A stretch of 64,000 bases of DNA from Provencibacterium sp. (GTDB lineage Bacteria; Bacillota; Clostridia; Oscillospirales; Ruminococcaceae), in the NCBI GenBank assembly GCA_022793895.1, contig JAAWDS010000010.1, forward strand, positions 85,877-149,876, in the 5' to 3' direction. A model generated the notes under the pieces. The model searched no databases and was not told the DNA's origin. It saw only the letters and a list, made by a program, of their open reading frames with translations. Position 1 is the first letter of the stretch. Every line of letters starts with the position of its first letter. Shown here piece after piece: positions 15,952-25,597 of this stretch. The translations under genes were made by a program, and so were the position numbers.

Positions 15952-16506
15952 ATGATGCAGGAGCTTTCGCTGAATATCCTGGATGTGGCGCAAAATTCGG
16001 TAAAAGCGCGCGCAACGCTGATTGCGATTTCGGTGGAGGAGGATGCGGCGGCGGACTTGCTGCGCATTACGATTGCGGACAACGGCTGCGGGATGACGCC
16101 GCAGGTGCTTTCCCGGGTGACGGACCCCTTTTATACCACCCGCACCACCCGCAAGGTGGGCTTAGGCGTGCCGCTGCTCAAGATGGGCTGCGAGATGACG
16201 GACGGCCGTTTTTCCATTGAATCCGAGCCGGGAAAGGGGACAACCGTTCTCGCCGCGCTGGGACTCCGGCACATTGACCGATCGCCGCTGGGGGACATTG
16301 GCTCCACCGTCGTTTCGCTGATCCAGTGCAATCCGGACATCGATTTTGTCTACACCCACCGGACGGAAAAAGGCGAGTTTTCCGCCGATACGCGCGAATT
16401 TCGCGCCGTGCTGGAGGGGATCCCCCTTTCTTCCCCTGAGGTCGTGGCGTTTATCCGCGCATATATCGGCGAGCATTTGAACGAAATTGAAGGCGGAAGG
16501 GTATAA
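15952..16506 (+). CDS. Stand-alone HATPase_c protein within the hydrogenase operon
   Basis: A 184-residue GHKL ATPase lacking a sensor and phospho-acceptor His domain. The N box (LNILDVAQNSVKA), G1 (IADNGCGM), F box (TDPFYTT) and G2 (KVGLGVPLLK) are intact. It starts 5 bp after hydC. Genes like this sit between hydC and hydB in many Clostridia but have no assigned function. It could regulate the hydrogenase or partner the minus-strand ATPase/HydS module. The C-terminal ~70 residues match nothing I recognise. Confidence 0.88.
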   Translation: MMQELSLNILDVAQNSVKARATLIAISVEEDAAADLLRITIADNGCGMTPQVLSRVTDPFYTTRTTRKVGLGVPLLKMGCEMTDGRFSIESEPGKGTTVLAALGLRHIDRSPLGDIGSTVVSLIQCNPDIDFVYTHRTEKGEFSADTREFRAVLEGIPLSSPEVVAFIRAYIGEHLNEIEGGRV

Positions 16507-16549
16507 GCCCTAGGGAGCCCTTCCCCGCATAGAAAGGAATCGGTTACTC

Positions 16550-16921
16550 ATGAAAAGTTTAGCGGAGTTACAGGCCCTGCGCGATAAAATGAAGAGCAGC
16601 ATCGGTATCCGGGACGACGATCAGGCTTCTATCCGCGTGGTGGTAGGCATGGCCACCTGCGGCATTGCCGCAGGCGCGCGCCCGGTGCTCGCCGCGTTCA
16701 CCGAGGAGGTTGCCAAGAGGCAGCTCAACAACGTCGCCGTCGGACAGACGGGCTGCATCGGCATCTGCCAATACGAGCCGGTGGTGGAGGTCTTTATGCC
16801 CGGCCAGGAGAAGGTCACTTATGTAAAAATGACCGCCGAGAAGGCGGCGCGCGTGGTCAGCGACCACCTGGTCAACGGCAACGTCGTGACCGAATACACC
16901 ATCGGCGCGAACGCGAAGTAA
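16550..16921 (+). CDS. Small [2Fe-2S] ferredoxin-like protein of the hydrogenase operon
   Basis: A 123-residue thioredoxin-like [2Fe-2S] protein, similar to the N-terminal domain of HydB. It has GMATCGIAAGA near residue 33 and GQTGCIGICQYEP near 66, giving candidate ligands Cys37, Cys69 and Cys73 plus one other. AGAAAGGA precedes ATG 16550. It ends 12 bp before hydB and is probably an electron carrier or accessory subunit of the hydrogenase. Confidence 0.9.
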   Translation: MKSLAELQALRDKMKSSIGIRDDDQASIRVVVGMATCGIAAGARPVLAAFTEEVAKRQLNNVAVGQTGCIGICQYEPVVEVFMPGQEKVTYVKMTAEKAARVVSDHLVNGNVVTEYTIGANAK

Positions 16922-16933
16922 GGAGGAAACGCA

Positions 16934-18721
16934 ATGTATCGTTCACATGTGCTGGTCTGCGGCGGCACCGGCTGTACCTCTTCGGGCAGCGCGCAGATCA
17001 TTGATACACTGGAAAAGGAGCTCAAGCGCAACGGCCTGGAAAATGAAATCAAGGTCATTAAAACCGGCTGCTTCGGCCTGTGCGCGCTGGGCCCCATCAT
17101 GGTGGTCTATCCGGAGGGCGCCTTCTATTCGATGGTCCGCCCGGAGGATATCCCCGAAATCGTTTCGGAGCACCTGCTCAAAGGCCGCATCGTCACCCGG
17201 CTGCTCTATCAGGAGACGGTGGAAGCCGATACCATCAAGAGCCTGAACCACACCGATTTCTACCGCAAGCAGATGCGCGTTGCGCTCAAGAACTGCGGCG
17301 TTATCGATCCGGAGAATATCAACGAGTACATAGCCTACGACGGTTATCAGGCGCTCGGCAAGGTCCTCACCGAGATGGCCCCCGCCGAGGTCATTGAAGA
17401 GATTAAGAAGAGCGGGCTGCGCGGCCGCGGCGGCGCGGGCTTCCCGACCGGCCTCAAGTGGAGCTTTGCCGCTAAATATGAGGACGATCAAAAATATGTT
17501 TGCTGCAACGCCGACGAGGGCGACCCCGGCGCGTTCATGGACCGCTCCATTCTGGAAGGCGATCCGAACGTGGTCATTGAAGCAATGGCCATTGCAGGCT
17601 ACGCCATTGGCGCCAGCCAAGGCTACGTCTACATCCGCGCCGAATACCCCATTGCCGTTAAGCGCCTGACCATCGCCATCAACGAGGCGCGCGAGATGGG
17701 CTTCTTGGGCAAGGATATTTTCGGCACCGGCTTTGACTTCGACTTGGATATCCGCCTGGGCGCAGGCGCGTTCGTCTGCGGCGAGGAAACCGCGCTGATG
17801 ACCTCGATCGAAGGCCACCGCGGCGAGCCGCGTCCCCGCCCGCCGTTCCCGGCCGAGAAGGGCCTCTTCCAGAAGCCCTCGGTCCTCAACAATGTCGAGA
17901 CCTATGCGAATATCCCCCAGATCATCCTCAAGGGCGCGGACTGGTTCAACCAGATCGGCACCGAGAAGAGCAAGGGAACCAAGGTCTTTGCTCTCGGCGG
18001 CAAGATCAACAACACCGGCCTGGTGGAAGTCCCGATGGGCACCACCCTGCGCACCATCGTCGAGGAGATCGGCGGCGGCATCCCCGGCGGCAAGAAGTTT
18101 AAAGCCGCGCAGACCGGCGGCCCCTCCGGCGGCTGCATCCCGGCCGAGCATCTCGACGTTCCGATCGATTATGATAACCTCCTGGCCATTGGCTCGATGA
18201 TGGGCTCCGGCGGCCTGATCGTTATGGACGAGGACACCTGCATGGTGGATATCGCCAAGTTCTTCTTAGAGTTCACGGTGGACGAGAGCTGCGGCAAGTG
18301 CACCCCCTGCCGCATCGGCACCAAGCGGATGTATGAAATCCTCGACAAGATCTCCAAGGGCAAGGCCCACGTGGAGGATCTCGACCGGCTCGATAAGCTC
18401 GCCCAGTATATTAAGGATAACGCGCTGTGCGGCCTCGGCCAGACGGCCCCGAACCCGGTGCTTTCGACCATCCGCTACTTCCGCGACGAGTATTTGGCTC
18501 ACATCGTGGATAAGCGCTGCCCGGCCGGCGTTTGCAAAGAGCTGATGAACTACTACATCGACGAGCAGAAATGTAAGGGCTGTACCCTCTGCGCCCGCAA
18601 CTGCCCGGTCGGCGCAATCAGCGGCAACATCAAGGAGCCGCATATCATCGACCGCAGCAAGTGCATCAAGTGCGGCGCCTGCATGGAGAAGTGCAAGTTC
18701 GGCGCAATCGAGAAGCATTAA
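16934..18721 (+). CDS. hydB: HydB/NuoF-like flavin and NADH-binding subunit of [FeFe]-hydrogenase
   Basis: A 595-residue fusion. Domains in order: an N-terminal thioredoxin-like [2Fe-2S] domain (~1-100); the NuoF core, with FMN/NADH motif GRGGAGFPTGLKW near 158-170 and the [4Fe-4S] motif ESCGKCTPCRIG near 453; and a C-terminal pair of [4Fe-4S] ferredoxin motifs (CKGCTLCARNCP and CIKCGACMEKCK). It oxidises NADH or reduces NAD+ and links to ferredoxin. Length and layout match electron-bifurcating HydB. AAGGAGG lies 8 bp before ATG 16934. Confidence 0.95.
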   Translation: MYRSHVLVCGGTGCTSSGSAQIIDTLEKELKRNGLENEIKVIKTGCFGLCALGPIMVVYPEGAFYSMVRPEDIPEIVSEHLLKGRIVTRLLYQETVEADTIKSLNHTDFYRKQMRVALKNCGVIDPENINEYIAYDGYQALGKVLTEMAPAEVIEEIKKSGLRGRGGAGFPTGLKWSFAAKYEDDQKYVCCNADEGDPGAFMDRSILEGDPNVVIEAMAIAGYAIGASQGYVYIRAEYPIAVKRLTIAINEAREMGFLGKDIFGTGFDFDLDIRLGAGAFVCGEETALMTSIEGHRGEPRPRPPFPAEKGLFQKPSVLNNVETYANIPQIILKGADWFNQIGTEKSKGTKVFALGGKINNTGLVEVPMGTTLRTIVEEIGGGIPGGKKFKAAQTGGPSGGCIPAEHLDVPIDYDNLLAIGSMMGSGGLIVMDEDTCMVDIAKFFLEFTVDESCGKCTPCRIGTKRMYEILDKISKGKAHVEDLDRLDKLAQYIKDNALCGLGQTAPNPVLSTIRYFRDEYLAHIVDKRCPAGVCKELMNYYIDEQKCKGCTLCARNCPVGAISGNIKEPHIIDRSKCIKCGACMEKCKFGAIEKH

Positions 18722-18886
18722 GCCCCTTCCCCGCCGCCCGCCGGGCTGCGCGGTTTTTCCCAAACAAGCTCCGGCAGGCAACCCGTTTCGCGCCTGTCCT
18801 CGCCGAAGGCGGCAAGGGCATGGCTGCGCCGGACAGGGCGCCCAACGCGCGCCTTGCACAAATCCCCAGAAAGGAATGGTCGTTTA

Positions 18887-20635
18887 ATGGAAATGGTCAA
18901 TATCAAGATAAACGGGCTTCCCCTGAGCGTACCGAAGGGAAGCACCATCCTCGAAGCGGCCCGTCAGGCCGGTATCGAGATCCCTACATTGTGTTTCCTG
19001 CGTGATATCAATGAGATCGGCGCTTGCCGCATCTGCGTGGTCGAGGTAAAGGGCGCCCGCTCGCTGGTCGCCTCCTGCGTCTACCCGGTCAACGAGGGCA
19101 TGGAGGTCTTTACCAACTCCGCCCGCGTTCAGGAGTCCCGTAAAACCACGCTGGAGCTGATTCTCTCGGACCACGAGAAAAACTGCCTGTTCTGCGTGCG
19201 CAGCGGGAACTGCGAGCTGCAAAAGCTCGCGCAGGAATATGGGCTCAGCGACCCGACGGCCTGGGCGGGCGAGACCAACCGGTATGAGATTGACGACTCG
19301 GCTACCCACATGTGGCGCAACAACAACAAGTGCATCCTCTGCCGGCGGTGCGCGGCCGTCTGCGAGAAGAACCAGGCGGTCGGCGTTATCGGCGCGAACG
19401 ATCGCGGCTTTAAGACCCACATCGGCTGTGCGTTCGAGCTCGACCTGGCGCAGACGCCCTGCGTTAGCTGCGGACAGTGCATCACCGTCTGCCCGGTCGG
19501 CGCTATCGGCGAAAAGGACGACGGGCCGAAGGTCACCGCCGCCCTGCGCGATCCGGAGAAATATGTGGTGGTGCAGGCTGCGCCTTCCATCCGCGCCACG
19601 CTCGGCGAGGAGTTCGGCCTGCCGGTCGGCTCCAATGTGGAGGGCAAGATGGCGGCCGCTCTGCGCCGCCTCGGCTTCGATAAGGTGTTCGATACCGACT
19701 TCGGCGCCGATCTCACCATCATGGAGGAGGCCAACGAGCTGGTAGAACGGGTCCAGAACGGCGGCAAGCTGCCGATGATTACCTCCTGCTCGCCCGGCTG
19801 GATCAACTTCTGTGAAATGTATTACCCCGATATGCTCGATAACCTTTCGAGCTGCAAGAGCCCGCAGCAGATGTTCGGCGCAGTGATCAAGACCTGGTAT
19901 GCAAAGAAGGAGAACCTCGATCCGAAGAATATCGTCAGCGTGTCAGTCATGCCCTGCACGGCGAAGAAGTATGAAATCGGCCGTGAGGATCAGAGCGCGG
20001 CGGGCGTGCCGGATCTCGACATCACCATCACCACCCGCGAGCTGGCGCGGCTCATCCGCGCGGCGGGCATTGACTTCGCCAACCTGCCGGATGAGGAGTT
20101 CGATACCCCGCTCGGCATCGCTTCGGGCGCCGGGCACATCTTCGGCGCGACCGGCGGCGTGATGGAGGCGGCGCTGCGCACCGCTTACGAAACGATCACC
20201 GGTGAGAAGGCCGGTTCGCTCGAATGGAAAGAGGTCCGCGGGACCGAGGGCGTCAAGGAAGCCAGCTACAAGGTGGGTGCGCTCACCGTGAACGTAGCGG
20301 TTGCCAGCGGCCTCTCCAACGCCCGCAAGGTGCTCGATGCGGTCAAGAGCGGCGAGAAGGACTATACCTTCATCGAGATCATGGCCTGCCCAGGCGGTTG
20401 CGTCAACGGCGGCGGCCAGCCCATTCAGCCCGCTTCGGTGCGCAACTTCACCGATCTCAAGGCGTTGCGCGCCAAGGCCCTCTACGAAGAGGATGCCGGT
20501 ATGGATCTGCGCAAGAGCCATGAGAACCCCGCCATTCAGGAGCTCTATCGGGACTTCCTCGAAAAGCCGGGCAGCCATGTAGCCCACGAGGTCCTGCACA
20601 CCTCTTATAAGGCGAGAAAGCGCTATACCGTTTAA
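18887..20635 (+). CDS. hydA: HydA, catalytic subunit of NADH-linked (bifurcating-type) [FeFe]-hydrogenase
   Basis: A 582-residue subunit with an N-terminal [2Fe-2S] domain, a His-Cys3 [4Fe-4S] motif (DHEKNCLFCVRSGNCE), two ferredoxin-type [4Fe-4S] motifs, the H-cluster domain and a C-terminal small-subunit-like tail. The H-cluster motifs are TSCSPGW (L1), MPCTAK (L2) and EIMACPGGC (L3). L1 has Ser where the textbook motif TSCCPxW has the second Cys. ATG 18887 is chosen (AAAGGA upstream) over a TTG at 18854. A 165-bp GC-rich spacer with hairpin potential (around 18790-18840) separates it from hydB, which may tune hydA expression. Maturases hydEFG are not in the window. Confidence 0.95.
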   Translation: MEMVNIKINGLPLSVPKGSTILEAARQAGIEIPTLCFLRDINEIGACRICVVEVKGARSLVASCVYPVNEGMEVFTNSARVQESRKTTLELILSDHEKNCLFCVRSGNCELQKLAQEYGLSDPTAWAGETNRYEIDDSATHMWRNNNKCILCRRCAAVCEKNQAVGVIGANDRGFKTHIGCAFELDLAQTPCVSCGQCITVCPVGAIGEKDDGPKVTAALRDPEKYVVVQAAPSIRATLGEEFGLPVGSNVEGKMAAALRRLGFDKVFDTDFGADLTIMEEANELVERVQNGGKLPMITSCSPGWINFCEMYYPDMLDNLSSCKSPQQMFGAVIKTWYAKKENLDPKNIVSVSVMPCTAKKYEIGREDQSAAGVPDLDITITTRELARLIRAAGIDFANLPDEEFDTPLGIASGAGHIFGATGGVMEAALRTAYETITGEKAGSLEWKEVRGTEGVKEASYKVGALTVNVAVASGLSNARKVLDAVKSGEKDYTFIEIMACPGGCVNGGGQPIQPASVRNFTDLKALRAKALYEEDAGMDLRKSHENPAIQELYRDFLEKPGSHVAHEVLHTSYKARKRYTV

Positions 20636-20703
20636 AAGGGCGGTTTTGTCCGCAGATAGAGGGCAAAATCCCGCTCAGGTAGAGATAAAGGATCTTTTTT
20701 AGA

Positions 20704-20747
20704 GGGGCCGCTGCAAAATACAATGTATTTTGCAGCGGCCCCTTTTT
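20704..20747 (+). terminator. Hydrogenase operon terminator; member of the GGGGCCGCTGCAAAA palindrome family
   Basis: Perfect 18-bp arms (20704-20721 and 20725-20742) with a 3-nt loop, then five T residues. The same 16-base core GGGGCCGCTGCAAAAT recurs at 53533, also as 18-bp arms with a 3-nt loop. Confidence 0.9.
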
Positions 20748-20921
20748 GTTTAACCGGATTTCCGTTTTCTCCTTTCCGGAGGATCCGATCAACTTTTTAA
20801 ACGGCAGGCGGATAACCGGCGCGGATGTCCGGGAATACTAACCCCAGCCCTTTTGGAAGCGCACATAACCTTTTTAAAAATTTGTGCAAAAAAACGAAGG
20901 CTTTCGACAAGAGAAAAGGCT

Positions 20922-21068
20922 TATAATAAGAGTTCCCGAATCCATAGCCTCTATTTATTCGGGAGATAAGCGGTGTTCAAAGGACCGTGATTAGCTATTT
21001 TAATAAAATTACACATCATTAATTGGTTATCTTTTTGGAAGCAACCGGGATTGCTTTTGTCATTTTTT
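20922..21068 (+). promoter_or_regulatory. Possible promoter, hairpin and weak terminator upstream of glgB
   Basis: A -10 TATAAT at 20922-20927 (weak -35) is followed by a hairpin (CCCGAAT 20935-20941 with ATTCGGG 20957-20963) and then AAGCAA/TTGCTT (21039-21056) before TTGTCATTTTTT. This could be a small RNA or an attenuated leader of the glycogen operon. An AATATAGTGG (21100-21109) / CCACTATATT (21153-21162) inverted repeat lies further down. The whole 20748-21244 stretch is AT-rich and has no gene. Confidence 0.4.
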
Positions 21069-21183
21069 ACAATAATTCCTTATCTCCTTATTTTCTACCA
21101 ATATAGTGGAAATAATTCTGTGCAGTAGAGACAAATGAGCCTTTTAATTTTACCACTATATTTACGATATTGACGAAAAACAG

Positions 21184-21212
21184 TTGAATCTACCGGCAAA
21201 AAATGTTATGAT
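21184..21212 (+). promoter_or_regulatory. Proximal promoter of the glg operon
   Basis: -35 TTGAAT (21184-21189) and -10 TATGAT (21207-21212) with 17-bp spacing, 33 bp upstream of the glgB start. Confidence 0.6.
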
Positions 21213-21244
21213 ATGGATAAAGTAAAAAAGAGGACGGGATTGGG

Positions 21245-23182
21245 ATGTGCGCTAAAAAGAATGCGGAACAGCTTTACCTATTTCACCAGGGCACCTTCTA
21301 CAACGCGTTCGAATTTATGGGCGCGCACCGCGCAAAAAAGCGCGGGATAGAGGGATGGATTTTCCGCGTATGGGCCCCGAACGCAAAGGCGGTTTCGGTG
21401 ACAGGCGATTTCAATGGCTGGGATCCTCTCAAAAACCCCATGAAAAAGTTGAGCGGCGAAGGGGTTTATGAAGCCTTTATTCCGGGAGGGGAATCGGGCC
21501 AAAATTATAAATACTGCATCACAACCGCCGGCGGGGAGCAGCGCTATAAGGCCGATCCCTATGGCTTCTGTTTCGAAAACGCTTTGGAGCGTTCCTCCCG
21601 GCTCTGGGATCTGGAGGGCTACCGCTGGCGCGACAGCAAGTGGATGTCCGCGCGCGGGGATGGAAACCCCACGCAGAAGCCGATGAACATCTATGAGGTG
21701 CACCTGGGTTCCTTCACCCGCAAGGAGGACGGCAGCCCCTATTCCTACCGGGAGCTGGCCGGACAGCTGACGCGCTACGCGGTGGAGATGGGCTATACCC
21801 ACATCGAGCTCATGCCCATTACCGAATACCCTTACGACGGAAGCTGGGGCTACCAGGTCACCGGGTATTACGCGCCCACCTCCCGCTATGGATCCCCGCA
21901 GGACTTCATGTATTTTGTGGATGAGTGCCACCGCAAGGGCTTGGGCGTGATCATGGATTGGGTCCCCGCTCATTTCCCCAAGGATGCCTGCGGCCTTTAC
22001 CGCTTTGACGGAGATTGCTGCTATGAATACGCGGACGAGCTCAAGCAGGAGCACAAGGCCTGGGGAACGATGGTATTTGATTATGGCCGCACCGAGGTCA
22101 TGAGCTTTCTCATCTCCAACGTGCAGTTCTGGGTGAAGCATTACCATATCGACGGGATCCGGGTGGACGCCGTGGCCTCGATGCTCTATCTGGACTATGA
22201 CCGCGGGGCGGGTCAATGGCGTCCCAACAAAAACGGCGGACATGAGAATCTGGAGGCGGTCGCTTTCTTACGAAAGCTCAACGAGACGGTGCTCTCCGAT
22301 AATCCGGGCGTGCTGATGATCGCCGAGGAATCGACGGCCTGGCCGCTTGTCACCCGTCCGCCGCAGGCGGGAGGGCTCGGCTTCAACTTCAAGTGGAACA
22401 TGGGGTGGATGAACGACATCCTGCAATATTTTTCGCTGGACCCGCTGGCGCGCAGCTACCACCACGACAAGCTGACCTTCCCGATGTTTTATGCGTTCAG
22501 CGAGAACTTTATCCTGCCCATCTCCCACGATGAGGTGGTGCACGGCAAGTGCTCGATGATGGGCAAGATGCCCGGCGAATACCTGCAAAAGTTTGCCGCC
22601 CTGCGCGCCTTCTTCGGCTATATGATCTCCTTCCCAGGCAAAAAGCTGACCTTTATGGGGCAGGAGTTCGGCCAGTTCACCGAGTGGAACTATGAGAAGG
22701 GGTTGGATTGGCTGCTCTTGAATTATGAAAACCACCGCGGCCTGCGGGATTATGTGCGCGAAGCGAACCGCTTCTACCTCAAGAACAAGGCGTTTTGGCA
22801 GGTGGAGGATTCCTGGGAGGGCTTCCGGTGGACGGTGGCGGATGATTCGAGCAATTCGGTTATCAGCTACCGGCGCATCGATGAAAAGGAGAACGAGGTT
22901 CTCGTGGTTTGCAATTTCACACCGGTCCTGCGCGAGCATTACCGCATCGGCGTGCCGAAGGCCAGGGCCTATCAGGAGCTGCTTAATTCCGATGAGACCC
23001 GCTTTGGCGGGAGCGGGGCGGGCAACGCGGGCGTCATCCTGGTAGAGAGCGAGCCGATGCACGGCTCGGACTACTCGATTGAGCTCACGCTGCCGCCGCT
23101 GTCCACCCTCTATCTGCGCGGCCTAAAGCGGCTGCCAAAGGAAAAACCTGTATCAAATACCTCGAAGGGGGATTGCATATGA
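21245..23182 (+). CDS. glgB: 1,4-alpha-glucan branching enzyme GlgB
   Basis: A GH13 glycogen branching enzyme of 645 residues that makes alpha-1,6 branches. An N-terminal CBM48-type beta-sandwich ([17 protein letters not shown], near residues 42-60) precedes the barrel. The catalytic Asp is in [10 protein letters not shown] near residue 307 and the Glu in IAEESTAWP near 360; SHDEVVHGK near 427 carries the conserved region IV. Length is normal. Its TGA stop overlaps the ATG of glgC (ATGA), showing translational coupling. First gene of glgBCDA. Confidence 0.97.
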   Translation: MCAKKNAEQLYLFHQGTFYNAFEFMGAHRAKKRGIEGWIFRVWAPNAKAVSVTGDFNGWDPLKNPMKKLSGEGVYEAFIPGGESGQNYKYCITTAGGEQRYKADPYGFCFENALERSSRLWDLEGYRWRDSKWMSARGDGNPTQKPMNIYEVHLGSFTRKEDGSPYSYRELAGQLTRYAVEMGYTHIELMPITEYPYDGSWGYQVTGYYAPTSRYGSPQDFMYFVDECHRKGLGVIMDWVPAHFPKDACGLYRFDGDCCYEYADELKQEHKAWGTMVFDYGRTEVMSFLISNVQFWVKHYHIDGIRVDAVASMLYLDYDRGAGQWRPNKNGGHENLEAVAFLRKLNETVLSDNPGVLMIAEESTAWPLVTRPPQAGGLGFNFKWNMGWMNDILQYFSLDPLARSYHHDKLTFPMFYAFSENFILPISHDEVVHGKCSMMGKMPGEYLQKFAALRAFFGYMISFPGKKLTFMGQEFGQFTEWNYEKGLDWLLLNYENHRGLRDYVREANRFYLKNKAFWQVEDSWEGFRWTVADDSSNSVISYRRIDEKENEVLVVCNFTPVLREHYRIGVPKARAYQELLNSDETRFGGSGAGNAGVILVESEPMHGSDYSIELTLPPLSTLYLRGLKRLPKEKPVSNTSKGDCI

Positions 23183-24396
23183 ATATCAAAAAGGAATGGA
23201 TCGCCATGCTGCTTGCAGGCGGCCAGGGGAGCCGGCTCTATTCGCTGACCCGCCGTCTGGCCAAGCCGGCGGTGCCATTCGGGGGAAAGTACCGCATTAT
23301 CGATTTCCCGCTCTCCAACTGCGTAAATTCGGGCATCGATACGGTGGGCGTGCTGACCCAATACCAACCGCTGATCCTGAATGAGTATATCGGCAACGGC
23401 CAGCCCTGGGATCTCGACCGGATTAACGGCGGCGTTTTCGTGTTGCCGCCTTACCAGAAGAGCTCGGGGTCGGACTGGTATACCGGTACGGCGAACGCCA
23501 TCTACCAGAATATCGCGTTCATCGAGCGCTATGATCCGGAATATGTGGTTATCCTCTCAGGCGACCACATCTATAAGATGGATTATTCCAAGATGCTCGC
23601 TTACCACAAGGAGAAGGATGCGGACGCCACCATCGCCGTCATCAAGGTCCCGATGGAGGAGGCCAGCCGCTTCGGCATCATGAACGCCTACCCAGACGGA
23701 AAGATCTATGAGTTCCAGGAAAAGCCGCCGGAACCGAAGAGCGACCTGGCTTCTATGGGTATTTACATATTTACCTGGAAGAAGCTGAAAAAATATCTGG
23801 AAGATGACGAGCTGGATCCCATCTCCCAGAAGGACTTTGGAAAGAACATCATCCCCGCCATGCTCGATGCAGGGGAGAAGATGTTTGCCTATCCCTTCGA
23901 GGGCTATTGGAAGGATGTCGGAACGATCGACAGCCTCTGGGAAGCGAACATGGATTTGCTGGACCCGAAGGTGCCGCTGGAGCTCTACGATCCCCAGTGG
24001 AAGATCTATGCGCGCAACCCGGTGATGCCGCCGCACTATGTTTCCCCCTCCTCCAGCGTGCAGAACTCGATGATCACCGAGGGCTGCTTTGTGGAAGGGC
24101 TCATCGATTTCTCTATCCTCTTTGCCGGCGTCACCGTTGAGGAGGGCGCTGTGGTGCGCGACAGCATCGTAATGCCCGGAACGGTGATCAAGAAGGGGGC
24201 CAAGGTGGAATACTCCATCATTGCGGAGAACTGTGTGATCGGCGAAAACGCCCGCATCGGCGCGCGCCCTGAGGATATTGCCGATAAGGACACCTGGGGC
24301 GTGACGGTACTCGGCGAATCGGTCGAGGTGGCGGCGGGGCAGGTTGTGCCGCCCAAGGCGATGCTGGAGTCCGGCCCGAAGGAGGGGAAGGCTTGA
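23179..24396 (+). CDS. glgC: Glucose-1-phosphate adenylyltransferase GlgC
   Basis: Makes ADP-glucose from glucose-1-phosphate and ATP, the committed step of glycogen synthesis. An N-terminal nucleotidyltransferase domain ([15 protein letters not shown] near 10-24, [19 protein letters not shown]) is followed by a left-handed beta-helix. ATG 23179 overlaps the glgB stop; a TTG 6 bp earlier is less likely. It is the catalytic partner of GlgD encoded next. Confidence 0.96.
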   Translation: MNIKKEWIAMLLAGGQGSRLYSLTRRLAKPAVPFGGKYRIIDFPLSNCVNSGIDTVGVLTQYQPLILNEYIGNGQPWDLDRINGGVFVLPPYQKSSGSDWYTGTANAIYQNIAFIERYDPEYVVILSGDHIYKMDYSKMLAYHKEKDADATIAVIKVPMEEASRFGIMNAYPDGKIYEFQEKPPEPKSDLASMGIYIFTWKKLKKYLEDDELDPISQKDFGKNIIPAMLDAGEKMFAYPFEGYWKDVGTIDSLWEANMDLLDPKVPLELYDPQWKIYARNPVMPPHYVSPSSSVQNSMITEGCFVEGLIDFSILFAGVTVEEGAVVRDSIVMPGTVIKKGAKVEYSIIAENCVIGENARIGARPEDIADKDTWGVTVLGESVEVAAGQVVPPKAMLESGPKEGKA

Positions 24397-24456
24397 GGAC
24401 CTTTCAGCCTGGAGGTTGAAAACGGTTTTCGAGCTTTTAGAAAGGAAGGATTTCAT

Positions 24457-25581
24457 TTGATTAGTGAAAAGACGCTGGGAATTATCTTTTCCAATATGCA
24501 CGACCACATGCTCTCCGAAATCACCGAGCCGCGCACGATGGGCAGCGTGCCGCTGGGGGGCCGTTACCGGCTCATCGACTTCGTGCTCTCCAACATGGTC
24601 AATTCCGGAATATCGGATGTCGGCGTGATTACCAAGAGCAACTATCAATCGCTGATTGACCACCTGGGCACCGGGCGCGAGTGGGACTTGACCCGCAAGC
24701 GCGGCGGGCTTTCGATCCTCCCTCCCTTCGGCCATGCCTCCGCGGGCATCTACCGTGGGCGGCTGGAGGCGCTCAGCGGGGTCATCTCCTTTATCCATCA
24801 TTCCGATGCGAAGTACGTATTGATGGCGGACTGCGATATCGTGGCCAATATCGATTTTACCGAGATTTATAAAACACATATCGAGAAAAAGGCGGATATT
24901 ACCATCGCCTATAAGCGCGATACCATCGGCGATGATCAGACGGCGGACAGCACCGTTCTCCGGTTTGACGAGCATGGCATGGTCAACGAGGTGCTCATTC
25001 ATCCCAACAACATTCAGGGGGAGGATAATGTTTACCTCAATTTCTGCCTCATCTCGAAGGAATTGTTGGAAAAGGAGATCCATGAAGGGACCAGCCGCAA
25101 TATCTATAGCTTTATGAAGGGCGTATTGCAGGCCAAATGCAACCGCCTGCATATCGCCGGCTGGGAATTTAAGGGCTACAGCAAAAAGGTCAACAGCATC
25201 CGCAAATACTACCGTGCCAATATGGCGATGCTGGATCCGGAGGTGCGCGCCGAGCTCTTCCCGCGCGAACGCCCCATTTATACCAAGGTGCGCGATGAAG
25301 TGCCGGCCAAATATGGCCTCAATGCCCAGGCGGCCGGCAGCATGGTGGCCGACGGCGCCATCATTGAGGGGACGCTGGAAAACTCCATTGTTTTCCGCGG
25401 CGCGCATATCGGGAAAAATGCGGTGGTGAAAAACTGCATCATCATGCAGGATACTGTGGTTTCCGAGAACGTGACGCTCGATCATGTCATTACCGATAAA
25501 AACGTTGTCATCCGTGAGGGCCGCACGCTGGTGGGCTATGAAACCTATCCGCTGGTCATCTCGAAAAACAGCATTGTATAG
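24457..25581 (+). CDS. glgD: GlgD, regulatory/accessory subunit of ADP-glucose pyrophosphorylase
   Basis: A 374-residue GlgC paralogue typical of Bacillota. The nucleotide-binding loop is degenerate (LGIIFSNMHDHMLSEITEPR, where GlgC has [10 protein letters not shown]), so on its own it is likely weak or non-catalytic and tunes GlgC. It starts with TTG 24457, with AAAGGAAGGA ending 6 bp upstream. Located between glgC and glgA, as in other Clostridia. Confidence 0.95.
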   Translation: MISEKTLGIIFSNMHDHMLSEITEPRTMGSVPLGGRYRLIDFVLSNMVNSGISDVGVITKSNYQSLIDHLGTGREWDLTRKRGGLSILPPFGHASAGIYRGRLEALSGVISFIHHSDAKYVLMADCDIVANIDFTEIYKTHIEKKADITIAYKRDTIGDDQTADSTVLRFDEHGMVNEVLIHPNNIQGEDNVYLNFCLISKELLEKEIHEGTSRNIYSFMKGVLQAKCNRLHIAGWEFKGYSKKVNSIRKYYRANMAMLDPEVRAELFPRERPIYTKVRDEVPAKYGLNAQAAGSMVADGAIIEGTLENSIVFRGAHIGKNAVVKNCIIMQDTVVSENVTLDHVITDKNVVIREGRTLVGYETYPLVISKNSIV

Positions 25582-25597
25582 CTGAGTTAGGGAGATT

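Noticed and set aside
23557..25485. A 642-codon minus-strand open frame over glgC and glgD
   Set aside because: Antisense shadow of two recognised enzymes, caused by third-position GC bias.
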